DNA of 64,000 nucleotides from a virus: IMG/VR virus record IMGVR_UViG_3300037395_000062, positions 30,110 to 94,109 of that record; one strand, 5' to 3'. Shown piece by piece: positions 1 to 8,787 of this stretch (position 1 is its first letter; each line of letters starts with the position of its first letter). The notes under the pieces were generated by a model. It saw only the letters and a program-made list of their open reading frames with translations, ran no database searches and was not told where the DNA came from. The position numbers and the translations under genes were made by a program.

Positions 1-1101
1 TTGCTCGACCGCCATCGTCATTATCGGCGCCATCTGCTGGAAGTACGTCTGCACACCGTCCGCGTTGCCGCCAACGAAACCGTAGCGTGCGGACTGGCCT
101 ATGGAATCCTCGACGTTCAATCCACTGAACGCGGGAAGAAACTTCGCGCCACCGATCGCTTTTATAAGGTCAGTGCTGTCGCCCACACTGCGCTGGGATA
201 TCCCGAAGTTGGATTGTATGCGTAACGCTTCCGTCGGACCCAATCCAAGCCGCTCCATCCATTCCGGAGGCTTGTAGCCATCGTACAGCGAATTCATCAG
301 CCCCTTGCCGCTGAATCCACCAGCACGGCCCATGGCATACGAATCGTATGTCAGGTTACGGTAGGGGGCGGCGTTTCCGAGCGCACTACCCTCCAGGCCT
401 CCGAGTCTCTGCGGTGCGAAGAACAGCTCCTCCGCCGCAGCTGCGGCCGTAGCCGCGCCGACGGCACCCGTCAGAAGCCTAGACGTGGATCCCAGACCGA
501 CGAATCCCGCACCAGGGATATGAAATCCACCGCCGCCACCCCCACCGCCGCCTGGACTACCGCCACCACCACCACCACCACCCCCACCAGGCGGCGGTGG
601 TGGTGGTTGGTTGCGCTGACGCTGCAGAAAGGCAGGCGGTGTCGGCCAGCCCTGCGGCGGCATGGGTATGCCTGCGACCGGCGCACCTCCGCCACCGCCT
701 GGACCACCACCACCTCCGAATCCTGGCCAGCCCTGCGAGAACGACGCGCCCGAAAGGCGAGCGCTGATCCGGTGATCGACGGAATCGATATCGCGCAGGA
801 ACCCGAGCACGGAACCGATCGGCGCGCCGGCGTTCGGTGTGCTCAACGCCCGGATGAAATCGCTCGCCACGCCGCTGCCGCTGCCGCTGCCGCCGAATCC
901 CGTTCCGGTGCCTCGCATCGATGCGGCGGCGACGCTGCTTGCGTTGGCGGCGTGCTGCATCTGCCAGGACGACATGAGCGAAGACGCGCCGCCCGCCGTC
1001 ACGCCGCCGACCGCGCCGGATTCGACGCCCTGAAGCTGGGCCAGGTTGAGCCCCGTCAGGTTCGCCGGCTGGGCCTGCCCTGACAGCCTGATCTCAACCA
1101 A
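1..1101 (-). CDS. Tape measure-like tail protein, N-terminal part (cut by window edge)
   Basis: The reading frame is open from about 1101 to the left window edge (367 codons, no stop), so the gene continues outside the window. It directly follows the tail assembly chaperone pair, which is where tailed phages place the tape measure gene; that position is the main reason for the call. The best start is TTG at 1101, overlapping the chaperone stop. Upstream bases are purine-rich but no ATG is available. Around residues 90-190 the protein is extremely Gly/Pro-rich, with runs of Gly and one run of Pro, then becomes ordinary (motif GPTEALRIQSNFGISQRSVG near residue 300). Such a Gly/Pro linker is odd for a tape measure, so a different tail protein is possible. 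Confidence 0.6.
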   Translation of the reverse strand, partial: MVEIRLSGQAQPANLTGLNLAQLQGVESGAVGGVTAGGASSLMSSWQMQHAANASSVAAASMRGTGTGFGGSGSGSGVASDFIRALSTPNAGAPIGSVLGFLRDIDSVDHRISARLSGASFSQGWPGFGGGGGPGGGGGAPVAGIPMPPQGWPTPPAFLQRQRNQPPPPPPGGGGGGGGGGSPGGGGGGGGGFHIPGAGFVGLGSTSRLLTGAVGAATAAAAAEELFFAPQRLGGLEGSALGNAAPYRNLTYDSYAMGRAGGFSGKGLMNSLYDGYKPPEWMERLGLGPTEALRIQSNFGISQRSVGDSTDLIKAIGGAKFLPAFSGLNVEDSIGQSARYGFVGGNADGVQTYFQQMAPIMTMAVEQ

Positions 1102-1465
1102 CCGGAACCGCCTTTCCGCCTTTGCTCAGCCCCATCACCATACCACCGGATTTGGCGTTCTTGCGTTTTTTGTACTCGTCCAGGCGCCGCTGCGCTGCCG
1201 TCGATCCGCGCTTCGCCAGCCATTCGCGCCGCGCATCACCGGTCAGCGAGTTGAACCACGCGGCCGACGATTCCGGGGACACCGCGTCCGTACCGAAACG
1301 CCTGAAGGTGAACCGTTCCGGTTCATCCTTCGCACCCATCTCCAAGATGAAGTCGATCTCGGCCGGCGTGTGCTCGGTCAGCGGCTTGCCGAACGGACCG
1401 CCCGCCGCGTGTGAGCCAAGGATCCTACTGGCTACCCACAGCTTGCTCGCCAATACGTGGCTTAG
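1094..1465 (-). CDS. Frameshift extension of the tail assembly chaperone (lambda GT-like)
   Basis: This frame gives 123 protein-like residues (EFHTPAEIDF-type text, then a Lys-rich end before GGKAVPVG) that can be joined to the upstream chaperone only by changing frame. The downstream frame lies one base ahead of the upstream frame, so a +1 or a -2 shift is needed, not the -1 shift of lambda. The run CCCCCT at 1464-1469 allows either: Pro-tRNA can re-pair on C-rich codons and both routes resume at CTA. The fused product would be about 249 residues. No convincing start codon with a ribosome site exists inside this frame, which argues against an independent gene. Confidence 0.6.
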   Translation of the reverse strand, partial: LSHVLASKLWVASRILGSHAAGGPFGKPLTEHTPAEIDFILEMGAKDEPERFTFRRFGTDAVSPESSAAWFNSLTGDARREWLAKRGSTAAQRRLDEYKKRKNAKSGGMVMGLSKGGKAVPVG

Positions 1466-1844
1466 GGGGATCCCCTCTCTTTCGAAATCGGTCCACCTGC
1501 TTGTCGAACTCGGTGCGGATCCGCCAGACCGTGTCCTCGTACTCGAACGGGAACTGGGTGAAGTCCACGATCGGTTTTCCGTCCGGACCGGGAGAGAAAC
1601 ACCACGTCTGGTCGGACCGCACGAGGTACAGTTCGAGGATCGCGAAGCTCGTCGCCATCTCGACCGTCGTCCGGTCGACACCGAAATCGATCGGCAGTAC
1701 GCCGCCGCTCTGCGGGAACGCGCGCCGCCGCACGTCGGCCGCCTTGAATCCCAGTTCGATCAGGTATCTGATGGTGGGTTTCCGGAACGTGTACGTGCCT
1801 TCGTCGACGACGATATCGAACTCGGGAGACAGCGGATCGGCCAC
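1425..1844 (-). CDS. Tail assembly chaperone, short form (lambda G-like)
   Basis: A 139-residue acidic to neutral protein starting at GTG 1844 behind GAGG. It sits between the tail tube gene and the tape measure-like gene, the conserved place for the two-product tail assembly chaperone. Its last third overlaps a long second frame that has no start codon of its own with a ribosome site, the usual layout when the longer product is made by ribosomal frameshifting. In known phages the short and long products bind the tape measure protein during tail assembly and are absent from the virion. Function here is inferred from position and layout, as sequence conservation in this family is low. Confidence 0.7.
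   Translation of the reverse strand: MADPLSPEFDIVVDEGTYTFRKPTIRYLIELGFKAADVRRRAFPQSGGVLPIDFGVDRTTVEMATSFAILELYLVRSDQTWCFSPGPDGKPIVDFTQFPFEYEDTVWRIRTEFDKQVDRFRKRGDPPKPRIGEQAVGSQ
1464..1469 (-). other. Candidate ribosomal slippery site CCCCCT
   Basis: On the minus strand the upstream frame reads GAT CCC CCT AAG and the downstream frame reads CTA AGC. The homopolymer C run is the only stretch in the overlap that lets a tRNA re-pair after a +1 or -2 move. It lies about 13 codons before the stop of the short chaperone. Confidence 0.5.
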
Positions 1845-1894
1845 GGGTGAAACCTCGCGATGCTAACGTAACCGCAACTATGCCGCGTTCCGTG

Positions 1895-2425
1895 CTACCC
1901 AGTCAAGCCCAGGGTTCCTGCCGCGGTGCCGGCCGATGCGACGGCGGTCGCGATGCTCAGCGCATTCTCGCCGGTGTTGACGATACTTTCGCCGGCGCTG
2001 TTCAGCACGTTCATCGCCATGAACGAGTACGTGTCGCGTATCGGCGCGTTCGTCGGGATCGATTCGGCGAAGTTCTGGCACTTGGCGCCGACGTAGGTGA
2101 ACTTCACGGTGTTCGTCAGGCCGTCGTAGATATGGATATCGAACTGGTTTCCCGCGAGCAGGTAGCGGATGTCGTTGCCTCCCTGCAGGGCGTTCACCCC
2201 CTGCGTCGTCAGGGCGAAGGAATCGAGCGATATCTGCGGCGACACCCGCAACTGCTGCACCTCCTGCGGCAGCGCGGAACCGATCCCGTACAGCTGCTCC
2301 GCGCCGAACGGAAACTGGTGCCCGGACGTCTGGGCGAAGAACACGATCTGATCGCCAAGCCATATCTCGACCTGGTTGCCGTTCGCGACGTTGTTCGCGA
2401 CCTGCTGCGGATTGAAGCCTGGCAT
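1895..2425 (-). CDS. Tail tube protein
   Basis: A 176-residue protein that immediately follows the tail sheath gene in the direction of transcription. It begins MPGFNPQQVANNV and has the beta-rich, Gly/Asn-rich text expected of a tube subunit (IWLGDQIVFFAQTSG, then NSAGESIVNTGENALSIATA). Sheath followed by tube followed by chaperone is the standard contractile tail order, and the length fits myovirus tube subunits. The tube forms the inner channel of the tail through which DNA passes. The call rests mainly on order and size. Confidence 0.7.
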   Translation of the reverse strand: MPGFNPQQVANNVANGNQVEIWLGDQIVFFAQTSGHQFPFGAEQLYGIGSALPQEVQQLRVSPQISLDSFALTTQGVNALQGGNDIRYLLAGNQFDIHIYDGLTNTVKFTYVGAKCQNFAESIPTNAPIRDTYSFMAMNVLNSAGESIVNTGENALSIATAVASAGTAAGTLGLTG

Positions 2426-2435
2426 GTCCGGAATC

Positions 2436-4232
2436 CTACGAGCTTACGATCGAAAACGACAAAGGCTGCACGGACGAGTAGCAGGTGATGTAGCGGTTCT
2501 GGCCGACCAACTGCACGCTGACCGTGATCGACGCCAACTGCTGCGTGCCGCTGTAGTTCAACACCAGCGACGCCGTATTCCAGGCCGACAGCACGCCGTT
2601 GCTGGAGCCGCCCGTGTATATCAGCGAGTTCAACAGCGACTTCAGCGCGTTGAGTATGGCGGTCTCGGTGGCTGGGGTCGCTATCGTGCCGACGTACTGC
2701 CGCAGCACGCTGGTGACCGAATAGGCTAGCCAGTACCGGCACGCCACCTGCTGCGACGACGTGTTCTCGACGTTGTCGTCGACCTGCCAGCAGGTCATAT
2801 CCGACAGGATCGTCGGTGGCCCGTTCTGCTGCGTTGTCTGCCAGATCGCCATCACGCCGGCGTTCTGCAGCGTCTCCAACTGAGACGCGGTCAATTGCGC
2901 CCCGGCGTTCGCACCCTCTACCCCGTCTCCGTTCAATACCTTGTTGGTCAGCGGTTCGGCGACGATGTTGCCAGCCGCGATCGCCGCCGCGGCCGCGGCC
3001 ACGTACAGGCCACCGTAGAGTTGGCTCTGCCCCGTCTGCGTGTTCGTCGCGTAGATGCCGGGATAGGCGTAGGCCATCTGCAGCGAATCGAGGTTCGTCG
3101 CGTTGGTCACCGTCGTGGCGACGGTATCGCCGATCGACGATCCGGTGAATCCCCTGCGCCACATTCCGTAGGGCGGCCCCGAAGCGGTCTCGCAGTGCTG
3201 CGCCAGCAGCGCCTGCACCGCGATGGCGTTACTGTCGCAGAACACCGTCCAGGCCGGGACGGACAACGCCGCGATCAGCCCCGACGCATATCCACTGTTC
3301 ACCGGCGGCACGCCGGTGGCTCCGGTAAAGAACGTCGGCGATCCCGTCGCCGGCAACCCTGCGAACCCTACCGCCGCACCGGCACCCGATACGGCCGTCA
3401 CCAACGAAGACGCGAACTGATTGACCCAGAACACCAGGTCGTTCTGGAACGCCGTGGGATAGGTGTAAACAGTAGGAGTACCCGACGCGACGGCACCACC
3501 GCTATCGTCCATCAGGAGCGAGGGCAGTTGACCGCCCGTCGACGAAACCCCAACCGCGACCCAGTGGCCTGTCCCATTGATCGCTTCGATGAGCGATCCG
3601 ACTGTGGCGAAGCCACCGGAACCGATGAACAGATTAACGGTTTCGCCCGCAATCGGACTGTTCAGGTTCATCACGCCGCTGGCGGGATGAATGGCGTATG
3701 CAGCGCCTGAACTGGTGCCCGTGTAGCCGATACCGAACGGTATGCCTAGCCCGCTGCCGACCAACTGCACGCCCGCATAGTTGTCGGTTATCGTCAGGTC
3801 GCGACCGTTCGTGGATTGTCCTGCCGCGTAGCTGGTCTGGTACGTCAATTGGTTCGACGGTGGCCCGTAGAGCACCGACGTAAGCGTCGCGTAGACCGAA
3901 TTTCCGCCGGACGTGAGCAGTGCCGCGAACGACTGCGTGTTGCTGCTCACGTCGATGAAGGTGATCTGCTGCGCGCCGTTCAACTGCGGCGACGGGTTGG
4001 CGATGAACGGGATGTAGTTCGCCACCGGCGCCCCGCGCACGGCGGCGGCGAAATCGGTCGGACTCGCGTACGTGACCGGCACCTGCGGCTTGGGTCCCCA
4101 GCCATAACCGAGAACCAGCATGGGTGGCGTGACAGGAGGCGTGTTCGGCAGCGACGGCTGCACGTTGTCGGCATAGTATGCGCCCGGCAGTCCAATGAAG
4201 GTGCCAGCGAAAGTGATTCCCTGCTGCGGCAT
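2436..4232 (-). CDS. Contractile tail sheath protein
   Basis: A 598-residue protein that matches the size and style of myovirus sheath subunits. The N-terminus (ITFAGTFIGLPGAYYADNVQ) resembles the sheath start in which the protein presents itself to the tube. The middle has Gly/Ala/Ser-rich beta regions, and the C-terminal third has the conserved-type segment around VACRYWLAYSVTSVLRQYVG followed by a final beta strand set. Its product should polymerise around the tail tube and contract on infection. It sits directly before the tube gene. It is the strongest evidence in the window that the virion has a contractile tail. Confidence 0.8.
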   Translation of the reverse strand: MPQQGITFAGTFIGLPGAYYADNVQPSLPNTPPVTPPMLVLGYGWGPKPQVPVTYASPTDFAAAVRGAPVANYIPFIANPSPQLNGAQQITFIDVSSNTQSFAALLTSGGNSVYATLTSVLYGPPSNQLTYQTSYAAGQSTNGRDLTITDNYAGVQLVGSGLGIPFGIGYTGTSSGAAYAIHPASGVMNLNSPIAGETVNLFIGSGGFATVGSLIEAINGTGHWVAVGVSSTGGQLPSLLMDDSGGAVASGTPTVYTYPTAFQNDLVFWVNQFASSLVTAVSGAGAAVGFAGLPATGSPTFFTGATGVPPVNSGYASGLIAALSVPAWTVFCDSNAIAVQALLAQHCETASGPPYGMWRRGFTGSSIGDTVATTVTNATNLDSLQMAYAYPGIYATNTQTGQSQLYGGLYVAAAAAAIAAGNIVAEPLTNKVLNGDGVEGANAGAQLTASQLETLQNAGVMAIWQTTQQNGPPTILSDMTCWQVDDNVENTSSQQVACRYWLAYSVTSVLRQYVGTIATPATETAILNALKSLLNSLIYTGGSSNGVLSAWNTASLVLNYSGTQQLASITVSVQLVGQNRYITCYSSVQPLSFSIVSS

Positions 4233-4233
4233 C

Positions 4234-4554
4234 TTAGGTCACTCCAGGCATGCCGGGATACGCCGGTTGCGATCCGTACGCCGCGATCAGCGCGCTCCAC
4301 TCGGTCGGCGTGTGCTTCTCGCCTCCGTGGTTGATCTTCAGCAGCTTCAGCCATATCTCGTCGCCATGGCCGTACGTCACGGTCATCACGACGCGTCCCT
4401 TGAACGTGACGGGTGCGCCGTTGCGTAGCATCGGCACGCGACGCGGCCGCAAGGTGGCCGCGAACACGCCGAACGCGATCGGCAGTTCGGCCGGTGCCGA
4501 ATCCGGTACTGGCGCGGATCGCATCCCGTCGGGAGCGAGTGCATCCTCATCCAT
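4234..4554 (-). CDS. Hypothetical virion-region protein, 106 aa
   Basis: A small protein between the sheath gene and a 282-residue structural-type gene, separated from the sheath by one base. It starts at ATG 4554 with GGAGG about 11 bases upstream. No motif was recognised. The middle (GRVVMTVTYGHGDEIWLKLL) looks like a compact beta domain. In position it could be a head-tail or neck accessory protein, but nothing in the sequence proves that. Confidence 0.6.
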   Translation of the reverse strand: MDEDALAPDGMRSAPVPDSAPAELPIAFGVFAATLRPRRVPMLRNGAPVTFKGRVVMTVTYGHGDEIWLKLLKINHGGEKHTPTEWSALIAAYGSQPAYPGMPGVT

Positions 4555-4609
4555 GCAGCGAAAAACCTCCGGCTCGACGCATAAAAATAGCCCCTAATCC
4601 AGGGACCAC

Positions 4610-5458
4610 CTATGCCGTCGTCGGTATCTGGATTTCGTCCACCACGTTGCCCCCGGACGACGAGACCGCCACGTTGATGTGCTCGATCAGGCCGAATCCG
4701 GTCAGCATCGTGACGCTGAAATCACCTTCCAAGGTCAGCATGGCGTCCGCCCAGTAAAAGCCAGGCGCCTGCCCGGTCCACTCGTCTCCGGTAGTTCCCG
4801 AGGTCGCCTGGAAGTCGTGCCTGATGTTCTGCGCGATGCGGCTGAACAGCACCGCCTTCAAGGCCCGAAACGCGATCAGGACCGTATCGCGGTAGAAGTC
4901 GCGCTCGTCCGCACTCGGACTGATCACGCTGATCCGCCATACCCGCCGGCTCCAGCCGGGCAAGGTCCACAGGTTCTGCGCATCGGGGTTCATCACGTCC
5001 TGCCCGATCGCCGTATCGCGATCCTGGAACAGCTCGAGATTGACGACGATGAACGGCATCGCGGCGAATCCGGCCGCTGGCATCTTCGTCGTCACCTGCA
5101 CGGGGCTTACCGTCACGCCGGATGGGCGCGGCGCGTTGTTCGTCGCGGCCTGCAGCAGGCGGATGATCAGCGTCGTCAACGCGTCCGGCACCGTGACGAT
5201 GAACCCGGCCGGCGTAACCGGCCCGATCTCCGTCGTACCCGTGGAATCGATCGCCTGCCATTCGTAGGGCAGCGTGGCATCCAGCGGTTCCGACGAGAAG
5301 GATGGTCCGTCGCCCACGTCGCACCAGTAAGGCAATGGCGGCCCCTGGTATATCTGGACGAAAGCGCCCCCCGATACCGAGCGCGACAGGGTCATGTCGA
5401 CCACGCCGGACGGCGGCGCGAAGTTCCCGTCGTCGGCGCCGTAGAAACCGAGCAGCAC
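4610..5458 (-). CDS. Virion-associated protein, possible tail terminator or neck protein
   Basis: A protein of at least 282 residues upstream of the sheath. GTG 5458 is the first standard start, but the frame stays open and protein-like for about 17 more codons (VDLSGPPVTLTPLPTGGG), back to the stop of the upstream gene. The true start may therefore be a rare codon further upstream. The central part (PFIVVNLELFQDRDTAIGQD, then RRVWRISVISPSADERDFY) resembles tail-completion proteins that cap the tail. Function is inferred from position. Confidence 0.6.
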   Translation of the reverse strand: MLLGFYGADDGNFAPPSGVVDMTLSRSVSGGAFVQIYQGPPLPYWCDVGDGPSFSSEPLDATLPYEWQAIDSTGTTEIGPVTPAGFIVTVPDALTTLIIRLLQAATNNAPRPSGVTVSPVQVTTKMPAAGFAAMPFIVVNLELFQDRDTAIGQDVMNPDAQNLWTLPGWSRRVWRISVISPSADERDFYRDTVLIAFRALKAVLFSRIAQNIRHDFQATSGTTGDEWTGQAPGFYWADAMLTLEGDFSVTMLTGFGLIEHINVAVSSSGGNVVDEIQIPTTA

Positions 5459-5507
5459 GCCGCCGCCCGTGGGAAGTGGCGTAAGGGTTACGGGCGGGCC
5501 GCTCAGG

Positions 5508-6041
5508 TCAACCTCCCGTCGCCATGCGCCTGGCCATCGCGGCCAGGGTCAGCGCCGGCGAGTAGGCCGGCATCGGCGGAATGATCCAGGAATCCGGCGA
5601 CGAGTTGGGACCGAATGAGGCGAACTCACTGCCCGATCGTTGGCGCACTTCCGCCCACATAGACGGCCGCAGTCCGGGCGGTCCGGCACCGACCCGGCGC
5701 AGCGACGTACCTGGCGTGGTGCCGATCGGCCGGTGCATCGGGATGGCACGACCGGACAGCGCGCCGACGGTCTTCATGTCGAAGCTGCGATGTCCGGTCT
5801 CCAGAATCGCCGCCTCGGGTGCGACGCCCTCGTCGGCGACGATCGCCACCGTCGATTCGTCCACCTGCCGCAGACTCAGGCTACCCGCATATTTCCCGCT
5901 CGGGTAGTGGATTTTCTTGCCGTTCAGTGAGGTCTCGCCCAGCGCGAACGACAGCCACATCAGGAAGATCTCGACGCCGATCGCGCTCACGGCCTCCGGC
6001 GGGAGATTCGTCCGCACGACATAGGTGTAGCCTAGCGCCAT
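5508..6041 (-). CDS. Virion structural protein, hypothetical
   Basis: The frame opens at 6083, but ATG 6041 (MALGYTYVVRTNLPPEAVSA) is preferred because the upstream residues are unlike the rest and overlap another small gene. The product is about 177 residues. The segment AAILETGHRSFDMKTVGAL suggests a head-tail joining or minor tail protein: similar ETG..SFDMK text occurs in tail-completion proteins of the HK97-gp10 type. The Pro/Gly-rich C-terminus looks flexible. Confidence 0.6.
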   Translation of the reverse strand: MALGYTYVVRTNLPPEAVSAIGVEIFLMWLSFALGETSLNGKKIHYPSGKYAGSLSLRQVDESTVAIVADEGVAPEAAILETGHRSFDMKTVGALSGRAIPMHRPIGTTPGTSLRRVGAGPPGLRPSMWAEVRQRSGSEFASFGPNSSPDSWIIPPMPAYSPALTLAAMARRMATGG

Positions 6042-6154
6042 TTCGCTTGACTCCGACGCGCCAGCGCGGCATGTTTGCGGCACGGCTTCGGCCGCTCGCG
6101 TCCTCGGGCGCCTTGGAGGTGGCTTCGGCCACCCCCGGTTGATTTCATGTTCAT
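6032..6154 (-). CDS. Small basic protein, 40 aa
   Basis: A 40-residue ORF starting at ATG 6154, which overlaps the stop of the upstream gene as ATGA, and ending at 6032, overlapping the next start by 10 bases. The sequence is strongly basic (RERPKPCRKHAALARRSQAK). The tight coupling supports it as a gene. Its small size and composition leave room for chance. Confidence 0.45.
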   Translation of the reverse strand: MNMKSTGGGRSHLQGARGRERPKPCRKHAALARRSQAKWR

Positions 6155-7029
6155 GACCCAGCCACCGCGCGACCGACCATCGGCGTGAACGGCGATACCG
6201 TGCCCGCCAACTGCACGCTGCCGGGCGCCTGCGGCTGGATCCCGCGCTGCCTCGTCCAGAAGTCCAATGCCTGCAGCCGGAACCGCCTGGGCTCGGTCAC
6301 CGTGCCGCCGCCCAGCGGGCGAACGTGCGGCAAGCCGCCTGCGCCGCGGAACGCGACGTAGAACGGTGCGGCCTGAAACTCGACCATGTAGTTCGTGCCG
6401 GGCGGATAGCCGCCGATCGTCACCGTAGCACCCGACACGGCGTACTGCGCCACCTGATCGACGTCGCCTGTCGTCGGATCCCATACCGTCACCGCATCCT
6501 GCGGCGCCACGCGAAGGTTCTGCTGGAACGGCAGGTTCTCCTTCGTGCCTGATTGCAGCACCGCCGTGTACCGCGACTGCATGTCCACCGCGACGAAGCC
6601 GTCGTCGGTGCTTGCGTTCGTCCACGCATCCGTCGGCTGTCCCGGATCGTCCACCGCGAGGGTCGGGTTCATGAACGGAATCGTCATCGACGGCTCCGAG
6701 GTCTGGAACACGCCGTAAGATTCGTTCATCTTCACGCCGGGTTCGTCCGGCGTCGGGCTCATGTGCATGTATTCGATATACGCCCGGAACGGCATGGACG
6801 GCGCATCCCAGTAGACGCCCAATCCGAGGCACCTCGTGCAGCTACGCTGCGGGGCGCCGATCTGCGGCAGCCGTCCGTTCGCGCCGCCACCAGCGTAGAC
6901 GCACGGGCACCCGTGCGAGCGCATCCAGGAAACCCGCTGGCCGTGCGTCGCGATCAAGGCGTCGAAGTTCTGCGACGCCAGGCCCCTGGCGGTGCTGGTC
7001 AGCGCGGGAAACGGGATCACGGGGAGCAT
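6151..7029 (-). CDS. Virion structural protein with Cys motifs, 292 aa
   Basis: The frame is open far upstream, but the true start is ATG 7029, which overlaps the stop of the upstream gene as TGATG. The product has a CPCVYAGGG segment and a CTRCLGLG segment near residues 40-65, a likely metal-binding pair. The rest is beta-rich. It is one of a run of head-to-tail genes between capsid and sheath. No family was recognised; a neck or portal-adaptor role is inference. Confidence 0.65.
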   Translation of the reverse strand: MLPVIPFPALTSTARGLASQNFDALIATHGQRVSWMRSHGCPCVYAGGGANGRLPQIGAPQRSCTRCLGLGVYWDAPSMPFRAYIEYMHMSPTPDEPGVKMNESYGVFQTSEPSMTIPFMNPTLAVDDPGQPTDAWTNASTDDGFVAVDMQSRYTAVLQSGTKENLPFQQNLRVAPQDAVTVWDPTTGDVDQVAQYAVSGATVTIGGYPPGTNYMVEFQAAPFYVAFRGAGGLPHVRPLGGGTVTEPRRFRLQALDFWTRQRGIQPQAPGSVQLAGTVSPFTPMVGRAVAGS

Positions 7030-8024
7030 CAGAGGATTCCCAGATGGACGCCACCCACCGCCGACTTGGCCCGCGTCGTCAGTTCCTTCGCCTGCTTCTC
7101 GAACTGCATGATCGCACCGGCGAACGCGCCGCGCGGGTCGAACTTCATCCGCTGCATCAGGCCGTCCGCCTGGATCGCGGTCTCCAGCGCGCCGTAGTTC
7201 ACCGACAGTTGCATCGACGACAGCGCGATCACCGCGGTGCGCGCCAGCACGAGCTGTAGCATGAAGTTCCAGTTCGCCTGGTAGTCGGCCGGCGTCAACC
7301 CTGCGGTGTACTGGAACCACATGCCGCCCGGCACGTTCTCGGCGAACCCCATGAACGCAAGCTGCATCGCGAACAGCGGCAGCATCTGCACCGACGTGGC
7401 AGGCACGAATCGCACCAGGCCGCGATCCTGGTCCTCCACCACCCAACTCTGGGGCATCCGGAAGTACTCGTTCAGCAGCGGGTAGATGAAGGCGACGTTC
7501 TTGGTGCCGTTGAGGTTGGCTGCGTTCACCACCCCGGCAGGATCGACGGTGTCGACGCCCTTGACCGGACGCCAGCGCAGCCGCTGGTAGAGCCACCCCT
7601 CGTCCCGTGCGCGGCTGAAGAAGAAGTCGTACGCCGCCTCGGAGAAATCGTAGTCGACGCCGAGTTGCTGGTAGTTGTACTTGGTCACCAATCCAAGCTG
7701 CAGCGTCTCGGCCAGGGTCTTGGTGGGCGGCGCCGCGATCCAGGTTTGGCACAGTTTGATGTTGGTGTCGTTCTCGATGTTGTCCTCGGCCATCCGGATC
7801 CAGCCGAGTACCGTCTGGTCAGGAATCGGCACCGGCGGGTTGCCGAACTGCTGCAGCGGGATCTGCACGTACTGGCGCACATCGTTCGGTTGCAGTCCGG
7901 TCTTGGTCTTGGCGCCAGACGAGTAGGTGTTCACCGTCGGCGCGACGCCGGATACGGACGTGTTCCAGTTCCACAGCGCCTTCGTCGGCACCGGAACGTA
8001 GGTCTGCGGCCCGGGGGACGACAT
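7029..8024 (-). CDS. Virion structural protein, 331 aa
   Basis: A 331-residue protein in the head-tail connector region. Recognisable features are an aromatic N-terminal half (YDFFFSRARDEGWLYQRLRW) and a C-terminal helical part (QRMKFDPRGAFAGAIMQFEK). It is coupled to the next gene by a TGATG overlap. Its position downstream of the capsid suggests a head completion or minor tail component. The sequence alone does not identify the family. Confidence 0.65.
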   Translation of the reverse strand: MSSPGPQTYVPVPTKALWNWNTSVSGVAPTVNTYSSGAKTKTGLQPNDVRQYVQIPLQQFGNPPVPIPDQTVLGWIRMAEDNIENDTNIKLCQTWIAAPPTKTLAETLQLGLVTKYNYQQLGVDYDFSEAAYDFFFSRARDEGWLYQRLRWRPVKGVDTVDPAGVVNAANLNGTKNVAFIYPLLNEYFRMPQSWVVEDQDRGLVRFVPATSVQMLPLFAMQLAFMGFAENVPGGMWFQYTAGLTPADYQANWNFMLQLVLARTAVIALSSMQLSVNYGALETAIQADGLMQRMKFDPRGAFAGAIMQFEKQAKELTTRAKSAVGGVHLGIL

Positions 8025-8033
8025 TGCCTGCCC

Positions 8034-8417
8034 CTACCGTCGCTTGCCGTGCTGGTGCGGCTGATTCCGGGTCACCGTGTCCGCGACGCGACCCAGCGTC
8101 AGCCTGCCCTCGCTCAACACGGCCGGCTGCCGCGTCATGCCGTCCGTCCGTCCGGTCGCGTCCGTCGTGTGCACCGGCGGCAGCGGTGCCTCCGTCAAGG
8201 CCGTATTCGCGACCGGCGTCTCCCCGAACATGACCAGTCGCACCGAAGGAATCTCGCGCAGCCTGGATGCCTGGTCGGCGGTCAACGTATCGGTTTCGTA
8301 CCGCCCGACCGCGACGCTCTTGAACAGCACGCCGCTTATCTCGCCGCCAGCGCGGTGGCCTTGCCGCCACATCTTCCAGATCGCCGAGTGCTCGATCAGT
8401 CGCGCGATGAACGTCAT
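8034..8417 (-). CDS. Hypothetical protein, 127 aa
   Basis: A 127-residue protein with a clear ribosome site (GGAAGG and GGAG ahead of ATG 8417). The middle segment (ADQASRLREIPSVRLVMFGE) looks like a folded domain and the C-terminus is Thr/Arg/His-rich. A short 7-bp hairpin (CTACGCT and AGCGTAG around 8443-8468) lies just upstream. Function unknown; it belongs to the head-tail gene run. Confidence 0.6.
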   Translation of the reverse strand: MTFIARLIEHSAIWKMWRQGHRAGGEISGVLFKSVAVGRYETDTLTADQASRLREIPSVRLVMFGETPVANTALTEAPLPPVHTTDATGRTDGMTRQPAVLSEGRLTLGRVADTVTRNQPHQHGKRR

Positions 8418-8478
8418 GCTCCGGCCTTCCCGCCACTCCGCGCAGTCTACGCTGCTTTTTCTAGCGTAGCTAGGGAGT

Positions 8479-8787
8479 TTACGGGACGATCCCCGCCGCC
8501 TTCAACACGCCGGTCAGGTTCGCGTGCACCACCGCGATCTGCGCGGCCTGGGCAGCGGTGATGACGACCACGTCGGGTCCTGGCTGCATCGCGTCGATCG
8601 CCTGGCGCTGCGACTCGTTGAGCAGCGGCTCCCCGCTGCGAAAGGTTGGACCTGAAGGAGTGCCGCTCTGCGGCGCTGGTCCCGGCTCCAGGGTTGATCC
8701 CTGGTTGATCGGTCCGGTCCAGGGTTGCGGTGCCAATGAATTCATCTCCGACATGGCACTCCCTGATTGCTGCTGTTCGATGCTCAC
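8479..8787 (-). CDS. Hypothetical protein, about 102 aa
   Basis: Two starts are equally possible: GTG 8787 (AGGGAG 9 bases upstream) and ATG 8754 (AGGGAG 5 bases upstream). The first 50 residues are Gly/Pro/Ser-rich and probably disordered. The C-terminus has a short helical part (ESQRQAIDAMQPGPDVVVIT). It could be a small capsid decoration or head-tail protein, but no family was recognised. Confidence 0.5.
   Translation of the reverse strand: MSIEQQQSGSAMSEMNSLAPQPWTGPINQGSTLEPGPAPQSGTPSGPTFRSGEPLLNESQRQAIDAMQPGPDVVVITAAQAAQIAVVHANLTGVLKAAGIVP

Noticed and set aside
520-1083. Plus-strand ORF opposite the tape measure
   Set aside because: It is the antisense of the Gly/Pro run, with Thr and Arg runs that mirror the codons of the real gene.
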